This document shows positions 24,824 to 35,115 of a stretch of DNA of 64,000 nt, piece by piece. The notes beneath the pieces were generated by a model. That model was not told where the DNA came from and made no database searches. It worked only from the letters and a program-made list of their open reading frames with translations. Each line of letters opens with the position of its first letter. Position 1 is the stretch's first letter. The stretch comes from Leptoclinus maculatus (taxonomy: Eukaryota; Chordata; Actinopteri; Perciformes; Stichaeidae), in assembly GCA_032191485.1 (NCBI GenBank), contig JAVDOI010000020.1, positions 3,134,111-3,198,110 on the forward strand, read 5' to 3'. Made by a program: the position numbers and the translations under genes.

Positions 24824-27800
24824 GTGCATACACACGCTTCAACAGACACCTTTGTGAGTACACAAATGCACACAAACAGAAGGCTTTCTCTTTTACTGCA
24901 ACTAAGTACGTGATCCATGCACACACCTCATATCTCTTTTTTATCCAAGTCATCAGTCCAGCTGTTAGTCAGTCCATTTGTCTCATCTTGGGTGTATCAG
25001 ACATGTTCCTGTTCCTATGATAGTGGATTTTAACCAGAGAGGCCGTCCTAAGAAGGATTGCATTCTTCAACAGATCTAAATGGTTAATCTATCTAAAAAT
25101 ACTCGACAAAGGCAGAGAAAAGTCCAAAACATAATACAGACTTAGTTTCTTTCATTATTCCTACCCCATGGATCACCTCACGACCCTTCAGATTCATCCT
25201 GAGACACTTAAGGCCCAAAATGGTGTCAAAAAAGTTAACAAACAGCTTTACTTTATGACATACAATGCATTTTGTATACTCTTTATGTACAGCATAACCT
25301 ATTATATGTCAGTTAACACTTTGTTTTAGGTTAAAATGTACATCTTACCCTTTCAGTTCACTTGATGATGATCAGAGATGTTGGTCTCACTGCATCTAGA
25401 AGGGCCATTGAAGACATCTCCCTCTCCAATGTCTGTCTTCAATAATCACAGAGAGGCACCGGCAGGTTGAAATTGGCTTCATTGGCACACATGCGCAGAG
25501 CATCAGACAGCTATGTCTGCTGTACAGCATGTTGGAGTGAAATGATGAAATGATCAAGTTTATCATAGTCTGTGGTGTTCAATAGTGCATTGGGGAATGG
25601 ATATAATCATGAGAATTGTCTCAGAGGGGAGTCCGGTGTCTGCTCTCCAGCAAATGGATTCATAACGTCACAGAAATCTGTAAGGTTATTGTTAGATCCA
25701 TTAGCGAGCCGTGACATGTCTAAATGTGGTCTAATTGAGACCAAGTATGCCATCATGAAGTGAAGTAGATTCGGTAGCTACCACAGCATACAAAATATAT
25801 ATATCCAAATGCACCGGCTGAGCTGTTTACATTGTCCTGGAAAGGTGTACAGTAGCAGGCGAGATTTCTAATTTTTGCACATAGAAGCTGTCTGCTTTGA
25901 CTTTCTTTCTTATTTTAACAACAATATGCTCTCTACATGCATTGGTTATGGTTAGTCTTGAGAGTGGTATAGAGTTCATACTTGACAGAGAAAGAAAGAA
26001 AGAAAGACTGCTTGCCAAGTCATTTAAGGGTGGCCAATCATCCAATTATCTGGATAAAACAGGTGGCACCTCATTGGGAAAGCTCATTAAAATGGCGTTC
26101 AATCTTGGCTCTTGGCTGCCTCTGGAAATGAAAGCACATTTCCTGTTTGGCCTGCTGAAATTTTTCAAATAAAGTCAGGCTGGAAACGAGGAGAGGCTTT
26201 CTCTGACGCTGAATAATTGGAGCCAGTCAAGATTTACTTGCTATTTCTCTTGTGGAATCCATGGTGGACTGGTCATCGTGATGGAGTCTGGTCTTAGGCC
26301 TTGGGCTTTGTCAGCAGAGCAATGCATCCCATCTGTTCTGGGGTCGTCCTTTTAATGCAAGAGCCGTCTTTTCCTCAATCTCACAAGTTCACAATGTCCG
26401 CTAGATGGCTGGTTATGGTGCGTGAAAGTTCAAATTGAACTTCTGGATAAAGGTACCCATACCAAAGACACACACACACACTTACACACAAGCACTGCAA
26501 AGGCCCTTTACGGCCATGTATTCTGAGGGCTGTTGGGTTTACTTCAATACTCGTGGTAGAGGAATCACACGATGACATTTTTCTCCATATTGCAAATGGT
26601 CTATAAAAGCAAAGGTCAGGCTTTTTTTTTTCTTATAGCGATTGCTCACCAATGTGGAAAAGAGAGGTCGATTGGGGAAAAAGTGGGAATTGGTTTGTAA
26701 GCGCGTTTACAGTTACCATGTCAGGGACAATAAGTCCTAATAGCTGTAAGGGGCAAACAGGGGAGGAAAGCATACAGGCTTCTTTCCACTTGGAAACCAG
26801 CTGTTTAAATTTGTTGGTCGATTAAAATCAACACATTTGGCTTATTTGCTTATTTGCTTTTATGACGCAACACCTGAGTTTGCTACAAACCTCAACTTTA
26901 GTGTGTTCACTCGTTCACTTCATTAGCACCGCAACAAGTTCTACTTCACGTGGTGAACTCAAACCAATGACACCTAGCATGTGGCAATGATGACTAAAAA
27001 TCATTATATAACCCAAATGTTTCTAAACTGCATGCAAACATGCACTGCAATGGAATATTTGGAAATCAAACAATCAAAATGTGTTAAAATTATGCATATT
27101 TCAGGGGAATATATTTTGAATGTATTTGAAATTGCACATTTTTCTGTAGAAAACCACAGGGAATTCAATTGAATTCATCCTCCACAGGAAGCTTATCAGA
27201 CACTGGGTCTTAAAAAGTAGGCAACATGAATAAATAATAATGGCAGGCTAAGCAGCACTAAAACAGTCAAGAATACATCAACCTCCTCCATCACTGGTGT
27301 CCAAAGCACAGTATGCAAGATGGACCATGACTGCAAGCCATCAAGACCTCGTTTGAAGGTACAGCACACCTCGCTCAGACCTTTCAGCTTTCCAGGGCTG
27401 TGGACTTGTGCTCGCTCTGCACCCTTTCCTTATGAGGATAGTCTGGGCTCACTGTCAACCGCGACGGACTGTCTGCGGACATGTCAACAACCCAGCCGAC
27501 CCATCTTGAAATACGGACCACGTCTCGTTCCTTACCTGTGCTCTGTGGGTGTTATGAGATGTTGTTATTTGCCACACGATCGATAAGGAATGAACGTCAT
27601 GTATATCATCTGGTGTGGCTGGCTCTCACACATATTTTCCAAAATAATCATATTACCATAGAATGCAGGACCAAAATAGCATCAGCCAAAACGCAAAATT
27701 ACTCAGTCTGAAATATCTCTTACAGAAAAATAAACTAAATGTGAAACTCATGTTGAATCTCAGAAAAAAAGCAATCCGTTCAGCCTAAAGGTTCAGCAAT

Positions 27801-28199
27801 GAGACACAAGCAGACAGTAGTGAAATCACCCATCTGTATAATGTTGTGTTCTTGCTGTTTCCTGTTGTCGAGCCATAAAACAGTCCACAATGTACAGTAT
27901 AATGCAGTGTGAACGGTGGTAGGGGCTGCTAGTCTTCCTGGCAATGATCTTGTTTGTGTACAGTAATGGTGTCTCACATTAGCGTGGTAGTTTATTTCAG
28001 TAAAAACAAGTAAATGTAGCACCTCCAGGTACATTTTAGTGCTAAATTCACACCATCCTCATATGGCTGGCCAAGTAAAATATACTGTACATTTTTAATT
28101 GGGAATAGTCACGTACATTTTTTAAATAAACAAACTCAATAAATATTCATCATCATGTCCCTTGCTAATAATATTGAACAAAGTCGACGATATTGGCCC

Positions 28200-28517
28200 A
28201 CTCTGCCCTGTGATGTGGAGAAAAACCTTAAGCCAGGTGTGGAGGCCAGGAGGCATCCCCAGTTCCCCCGGAGAAGGAGAGCTAATGCTCCCAGACAGCG
28301 GGGAACGGCTGCTATCCCGGCCTGTCACAACCACTCTGGACCCTCACAGCTGAGGCCGTCACACTGAAACCAAGTGCTCCGCAGAGAAGAACGGGACACG
28401 GGGAGAGGAGGAGGGACAAGGGGTATAAAGGAGAAGATTCACATGCGTGGCTGTTCTCTTTATGCCACCCAGAGGACTCAGGTGGAGTTAGAGGATTTAT
28501 TGATACCACCTGAGAAG
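28200..28517 (+). promoter_or_regulatory. Promoter-like GC-rich segment with TATA
   Basis: A GC-rich, CpG-bearing block (28230-28420) precedes TATAAAG at 28424-28430. About 90 bp downstream there is a donor-like 'gagaag|gtagga' at 28517/28518. This arrangement fits a TATA promoter plus a short non-coding first exon, but no downstream coding exon was recognised. Speculative. Confidence 0.25.
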
Positions 28518-28861
28518 GTAGGAGGTTGCAGTCGGCGTGAATGATATTAATATTTTTATAATTTTAGCTTTTATATGTGACACACCTTCTGACTCCAATT
28601 TGGACCCCTAATTTGGATTTGTCTGTTGGTTTTATACGTTTGCCAATATATTTACCATTTAAACGTCCTTAGACAATAATGTCAATGTTGTGTTTTCCGC
28701 TTGCTGTGCTTCCCTTCTAGCAATTAATGTGAACTGCTTTCAAGGCTGGCACTGTGCTGTGTACTTGTAGTATGTGACACGGTTGTCTCAAATCGAACAC
28801 GGCTGTTGTCCACTTACCGGAAATGGCAACCGCAACATTTGCATTCGGATAGCTTAGCTTA

Positions 28862-29525
28862 AGCCCCAGTTCCAGCCGGATATACTACGGATGTCCTCGG
28901 ATCACCCCATATCACCACGGATAAAAAGAGGTGAGATCCGGGGTGGTCCGCGGTGATCCGGGAAGGAAATCGTCCAGGATGAAAACACATTTGACATGTT
29001 TCCCGGTTCTACTACGGTTCTACTACGGTTCCGCCACGGATCACCCCTGTTCAAGCCTGGTTTATCCCGGATTGCCACGGTTTGACCACGGTTCAACTAC
29101 GGATACGCCACGGATACGCCACGGGTGCGTCGCGGATGCGTCCCGGATGAAGCGTCAGGGTATAAATAGTTTTGATTGGGGTGAATCGGGGTGTCAACTA
29201 GCTCCCATTTCATCCCGGATTAACACGGTCCTATTACGGTTCTTCCCGGATGCGCTACGATCAACACCGCCCCCCTCTCTATTCCCGGATGGCCACGGAT
29301 CACCCCGGATGTTAGTTGTACGTCCGGCGAGCCGTTCGTCTTCTCGGATACGCCACGGATGGCCACGGTTCACCACGGATGGCCACGGTTTTACTACGGT
29401 TCATCACGGACCCCCCCGGAACGTCCCGGACTGACTACGGTTTCACTACGGTTCCACTCCCGGATGACCCCGGATCAGATCCGGGGACATCCGTAGTATA
29501 TCCGGCTTTCGGTGGAACTGGGGCT
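28862..29525. mobile_element. CGGWT-phased inverted-repeat element (Harbinger-like MITE)
   Basis: A 664-bp element whose ends are inverted repeats of about 50 bp: both start AGCCCCAGTTCCA and share 'GCCGGATATACTACGGATGT', one arm carrying a 7-bp insertion. TTA flanks both sides (28859-28861 and 29526-29528), as expected of the 3-bp duplication made by PIF/Harbinger transposases; a one-mismatch TTAA would instead suggest Kolobok. The interior is almost wholly made of CGGAT/CGGTT units preceded by CYA or CCA, spaced mostly 10-11 bp, more than 30 in all, very CpG dense. A few units near 28935-28965 are inverted. The 167-codon frame across it is a by-product of the repeats. Confidence 0.8.
29161..29168 (+). 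promoter_or_regulatory. TATA-box-like site inside the element
   Basis: TATAAATA, a consensus-quality TATA box, in one of the few interior stretches of the CGGWT element that lacks the repeat. No transcript evidence is visible. Confidence 0.3.
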
Positions 29526-30069
29526 TTAGCTTCTATCATCAGGTCAAAATTCCGTTATGTTTAACACTTTTATGACCACACACCTGTAAAACTACTGACA
29601 TTCCCATCAGCCTCAGCTTTACTTTGTGTTAGTGCTAATTAGTAAATGTTAGCAGTGACAGTGAACATGGTCACATGCTTAGCATCAGAGCATTATCATT
29701 ATTATTGTGAGCATGCTGATGCTAGCATTTAGCTCAAAGCATGGCTGTGCCTGAGTCTTGTTTTATTCTCAAACTCATCTCCTGAGAGGAGTTGGATCAA
29801 CCACTGATGTTAACCTTCACGAAATATAATACAATATAGGACTATCTAGAGAAAGTGAGAATTCCAACATTATGTTAACAAAAGCATTGTCAAAAAGACA
29901 GCTTTTTAAAGATATATTTATCAAATAGTTGTTGATTAAGTCTTTGTCATATTTCTTCGTTCTGATGACTCTGACAATCCGTAATACAAATTCTACCTGA
30001 CTATTTGTGTCACTTTTTGCCTCTCTGTCCTTCCAGTCCAGCCACACTTCCTTAAACACATTCATTCTC

Positions 30070-30440
30070 TACCTGTCCACCAGTTGCCCTCTGACTTTCC
30101 TCTGTCTAAGCCACTCCCTCTTGACCTGCAGTGAACTGACATTCCCTGCCCTCCTGATCACCTGTTCCAACTTTCCTCATCAGCCCTGCAGATATTCAAC
30201 ACCCCCTTTTTCACTTTCTCCTTGCCAGATTGTCAAAGTTGCCATAGTTGTTTTGTTGCTCCATGCTTTTGCATTTGAGCATCTGTTATCTGGGACCCGA
30301 AACTCGTGACCCGGTGGTTTTGAACCTCTGCCTGATATTTGTGGATTTTGGATTTCCTGCCTGCCCCTTTGGACTCGTTTGGACTTGTCTTTCTGGTTTT
30401 GATCCTCGTCTGCCTCATTACACGGTAAGCCTATCCAGTT
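30070..30440. repeat. Possible dispersed repeat, class unknown
   Basis: Text such as 'tgatcacctgttcc', 'catcagccctgcag', 'tccttgccagattgtcaaa' and repeated 'tggactcgtttggacttg' resembles a repeat common in fish genomes, perhaps an LTR fragment. Ends and coding parts were not seen. Confidence 0.3.
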
Positions 30441-30652
30441 TTTACAATTCATCCCTGAACTTTATCCGTTTACCTGCCCTGTCTACATTTGGGCCTGTGT
30501 ATTATGTTTTACTTAGTTTATAGGTACTTATTATAAGCCCACCCGTAATGTTTTTTCTACACCTAGTGGTTTTGTTGCCTGAGAGTAACTAAGTGGTTTG
30601 GTTTGAATTCACAACATTAACCACCGTGTGCTGGGCTACCTAAGGCTAGATA

Positions 30653-30683
<31 letters not shown>

Positions 30684-31284
30684 ATGAGTTGTGATGAGGT
30701 CAACGGGTGAATGCAACAACATTAAAGTCCGTATCTCGTTTGAAGGTCACATATACAGCAAAGTTTGAGATCTGAGTATTAAAATGGATTTAGTGTCCAC
30801 CCAAGGAAATGCAGTTTTGTAAACACACCACAGTTTGATAGTGAAGTTATATGCTGTGAAATATATATGAATTTACTGCGTTGCCTTTGTAAGAAAAGTC
30901 TCCTATATTACTCATACAAATAGAATGGCCATGCTCTTGCAGGCAGACAAGGTGCAGCAGCTTTCACTGCACTGACAGAGTGCAGTAAAGAGCACACACC
31001 ATTGGATGAATGGACTGAAGGGCACAGGGGGAGAGGTTTTTTTTTTTGTCAAATGTGAAAACTCCCTAACACAGCTTACCCCTGACCAGTCACATTTGAA
31101 ATTCCCCCAGTAGTCGTCTTTTCTATATAGAAAAGAAGCAAGTAAAAAAAAAAAGTGGATGGGGGTTAGAATGAAGAGAGCAAAATAGATCAATATTTAA
31201 TTTTCTCCCCAGGAGATATGTTCAGGCACTAATCAGCAGTGGCTGGAAAAGATGACACCTGGAATAGCAAGCAGCAGAGCTGAG

Positions 31285-31600
31285 CTGTCCTCTCCTCCCA
31301 CCACCTCTTTTGCCTCCCAGGGCATTTTCTCACTTCGGCTCCGCTCTCTCCGTCAGCCCTGCTTCTCTCGCTCACTCGGTCAAACCCATCACTCCATCTC
31401 TCTCTCTCTCTCTCACTCTGTGCTTCCTATTAGCTCTGGAGCTTCTTTCTCTCACTCTTCTTGCCGTCATCTCTCATTCTCCCCCAATTCATCCTCTGCC
31501 CTCGCCGTCTCACTTTTCCCTCTGCCACATCTCTCGCCCTCACTCCTCCTCGCCAGCGTCTTTGCCCAATCTCTTCTTTCTCGCTTTCAATCTTTTGCTC
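31285..31600. repeat. Long polypyrimidine tract
   Basis: About 300 bases of mostly C and T on the plus strand, with (CT)n at 31398-31413. Purine/pyrimidine asymmetry of this length can form triplex structures. Confidence 0.7.
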
Positions 31601-32184
31601 AATAACTACTTGTCCAGCACGACAGACCAGCAGAGATTGGTCTCGCAGGAGAAAGCAGAGATTCGCCAAGCAAAATCATTCTATGTGCGGCAGGTATCAT
31701 TTACAAACGGCTTTCCAGCCGTGCGTGGAATTGGTAATCCTGCATCGTGGGCTCTTTGTTCATTACAAAAGCTCACCGACATGAATCTTGCCTCATGTAC
31801 ACATGCAGTACCCTTGTTGGAGATATATGGCACTTTAGGATAAAATAAACCGTCACACTCCGGCGATATTTCCTGGAGAGAAGAATTATAACCCAGAACT
31901 GAAGCGATTTCACCAGACCTGCTTGTGATTTGATTTGCAAGGCTCTCACATTTTCATTTAGCAAAATGGTGCAACCCATCTGTATTTCAAAAGCATTTCA
32001 AATTCATGTTTCTTCTCTCACTCGGGGTTTAACAAGACCTCAAAGGCAAATGCTTAATTTACAACTTGGAACAAATTTCATACAAATTGTGTCTAAAAGC
32101 TTCAAATTACTGCTCTGTTTGTTGTGCAAAAGATGCTTGCCTGATAGATATGGTAGCATAGTTTTGAATATACGATTGCTGGGG

Positions 32185-32330
32185 GAGGTACTCAGATCCT
32201 GTACTTGCAGTAATTAAAGCAATGCCTAAAAGTACTACATTAGAAGGAAAAGTCCTGCATTCAAAACTTAATTTAGTACAAAAAGTAAAGTACTTTCATC
32301 AAAATATACAGTACTTAAAATACGTTATAA
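32185..32330. repeat. AAGTAC-rich fish repeat copy
   Basis: 'gggggaggtactcagatcc', 'aaaagtactacatt' and 'agtaaagtactttcatc' mark a copy of a very common teleost dispersed repeat. Related fragments occur at 18900-18945 and 58690-58800. Confidence 0.5.
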
Positions 32331-34224
32331 ATCTTCTTTTAACACTGTATAATTATAGTTATAAATATTCATAATACATACATTCTAAAGCATTTTATAA
32401 GAACTTATAAGGTCAAGTATCATAATACTGCATAATTGCTGCTTCATCTTTAGTAGGTAATATTAGAATGGGTTGAAACAGTCCTCACTAGTATTTTAAC
32501 ACTTAGAGAAACCATATTTCAAAGTATAATTTTTCAATTTTTTTTCAAACATTTAATCACAAAAGCTGTGCAATAAGACCGGAAAAAAGTGTGCGTCATA
32601 ATTCTGAGATTCAAACCAGTAACACAAGACTCCGAGTCTTGAGTACAAGTGGATAATGCGTACGTTAGCTCCCCTCAGTTGAGTTAAGGATAGAGTTAAA
32701 ACAAATATCATCTAGATTAACTGGAACGCTTTATTTAGAGATTTCGTAGAAGTGTACAGAATGATTTTTTTCCATCATCGTCGTCATGACGTCTCTGATA
32801 GTTTCTGAAGTAAGGTTTCACAAATGTGACTCACCGTTTTGCAGGCCAAACACACCATGGCTATTTAATGGAAAATTCCAAATGTCCTGTTTTTCAGCCG
32901 GTTGTTGAAAGACCTTCCCTGTAACTTGGCAAAGAAAATGATTATAATATAAGCTGAATGCAGTTTCCCGCTTGTTTCCAGTGTTGCTGTATAGGCCCAT
33001 GATGCAGATAATGATGCACATTGGTGGAGCTGCATGTGGTACAGTGGGAGCTTTATTTCATGGATAGAAAGCTGCCAATTTCATCTATTTACAATGCATT
33101 TAAAGCTGATGTCAGGTGTAACCGGTAATCACGCTTCCATTTTTCACAGCTTCCTGGTCACAGTTCATATATTGCCACTTTTTCATGCTCAATTCTCGTT
33201 GCTGGCTATCCCACTGTGCTCCTCAAGAGGCACTTGCTCCTTCTCATAAAAGCTGGGTTTACACTTGATTTCTCCCGTCGATAGCACCACCACACTATAA
33301 ACGGAGACTTCCACGACCAAGACGTCTCTTGCTTTAATCATATACCCGCAGTAACTGTTTACATTCATTGATTTACTTTGAGATATAGAGTGACAAAGTA
33401 CCACGTGCCATCCTCAACTTTAGCTAGAAGATCATTTGCATCAGTTGTCTCTGGGCAGGTAGACAAAAAACATCCACTTTACAATAAATACACTACGTAA
33501 AACTACACAATACCTAATAGTCCATCAGTGTGAGATAATGAATACAATCTGCAGGATGAGGAGATGTTGCAGGATGTTGTACATCCACTGTGCTTACAGT
33601 ATACTCTCTCTTTCACTGCAATTGAGCTCAGCAACCATGTTTAGCAGAAGGTTTGCGGTAGATGAATTTGCTCGATGTGTGTTACTGAATCGGAGCAGAT
33701 TTTTTTTTTTTCGTTTCAAATTGGGTTTATATAAAGGAAGGATACGAAATTTGGGTTTATTTGGTCTTTTGTGTACTCACACTCACTGTGAGTGGGCAGA
33801 GAGACTACATTTGGACTCTGCGGTCCACTAACTTGTCGCTCTACCTCTACCAGTATTGGCTGCTCTGTTTCAACAATGTCAGGCTGAAAATGCAGCTAAA
33901 GGCAGGTTGAAATGTAACGGTGGTGTTCTGTCGGGAGATGAAGTCAATAAATCCAAGTAAGAGTAAAAAAAAAGTCCTACCATTCAAGAAGTCAGCCTAA
34001 AGGGAAACACTGCTAGTACCTTTCAAACCCAAACCATTCTGCCATCCTGCAATATTTCTCTGCTCAATTTCTTCACTGCAGAGAATGAGTGAAAGAGATA
34101 AGAGCTTTTGGCGGTAAGTGGACCTTATCAAGTGGACCGAAAGGTTGTTCAAGGTTGATCTGTTGTGGGCAATCCTGACATCGGACAGCTAGCTAATCAA
34201 GCTGTCCTGCAGATAGCCAAAAGC
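32331..34224. other. No gene recognised
   Basis: AT-rich, unique-looking. A poly-T run near 33702-33712. No coding or repeat call made. Confidence 0.45.
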
Positions 34225-34640
34225 ACACACACACCCACACACACACACACACACAACCAGAGCAAAACAGAAACTCAAGAGACAGAATTACCATACAAGA
34301 CTTCCCTTTCAATATTTCACGTTGCAGTGTATTTCTTCTGACACTCAGACAACCATCTGCGGCCTGTTGGTGGGCACAGTATTGGTCTCCGATGGCGGAA
34401 GAGTATCTCTATGTGTGAGATGGAGGTCTCCTCTGTCGACACAAAGCCTCTGGGGGAGAAGAAGGAGAGGCAAAGTGACAGAGAGAGGCAGGAAACCTTT
34501 GGCCCCAATGGGGAGTTCCAATACAGCTGCTGCCTGCCTGCTTGGCTCTTTCCCTCTGACTCTCTGCATGCACTGTCAACCTGTCTGCCCACATACAAAT
34601 ACACATTACAATGAAAACTGACGACAGCCGTGGCACTGCA

Positions 34641-34671
<31 letters not shown>

Positions 34672-34780
34672 ATAAAGGCAAAGTGCAATCACGACTCAGA
34701 AATAGTTGATTTCATACTTAAACCCTCTGCTCGGCCCATGAGACAGAAGGTGACTGATCACACACACACACACACACACA
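34225..34780. repeat. Cluster of three (CA)/(GT) microsatellites
   Basis: (CA)n at 34225-34255 with one interruption, (GT)n at 34641-34671 and (CA)n at 34759-34780. The frames read across this region on both strands are artefacts of these repeats. Confidence 0.9.
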
Positions 34781-34879
34781 GCTTCTCCCCTAATGGGAGG
34801 CAATGTGTTTAATTAATACTGACACCATACTCGTAGCAGGAAACTGTGCGTGTGTGAGTGTGTGCGACAGTGTGAGCCC

Positions 34880-35115
34880 AGAAGTCGCTGCAGCGACACT
34901 ATATGGAGCATGAATGGCCATTAAATATTATGCAAAGCTCATTCCCACACATTGTGAAGCCAATCTCCCTCTCAATGTCACCTACAAAGTCTTAAGAAGC
35001 CCTCAATTAACTTATTAGCAATTCTGCAGAGCTTAACATGGCCGCTAATGAAGGAAGTGTGGAAAGGAAATGAACTTAATGGGAGGAAATAGGAATCTGG
35101 GGCAACACAATTTGC
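34880..35115. promoter_or_regulatory. Candidate conserved non-coding element
   Basis: Non-repetitive block dense in homeodomain-type words ('ccattaaatattatgcaaag', 'caattaacttattagcaatt', 'gccgctaatgaagg') and without open frames. Such composition is typical of vertebrate developmental enhancers. Conservation cannot be tested here. Confidence 0.25.

Larger units (their letters stand above)
22521..28199. other. No gene recognised; microsatellites
   Basis: Holds a CT/poly-C tract (22955-23025), (TG)n at 24629-24649, (CA)n at 24798-24823, a (GAAA)n patch near 25989-26007 and a 43-bp exon-like segment (23211-23253). A somewhat GC-rich frame at 27320-27586 lacks known motifs. No domain or RNA gene seen. 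Confidence 0.45.
29529..32179. other. No gene recognised
   Basis: Includes a possible dispersed repeat (30070-30440), (GT)n at 30652-30678 and a strong polypyrimidine tract (31285-31600). Frames at 31252-31843 follow the CT-rich tract and are not convincing genes. Confidence 0.45.

Noticed and set aside
28931..29434. 167-codon plus-strand frame
   Set aside because: Lies wholly within the CGGWT element; the 11-bp period cycles through all frames, so its length comes from the stop-poor repeat, not from coding constraint.
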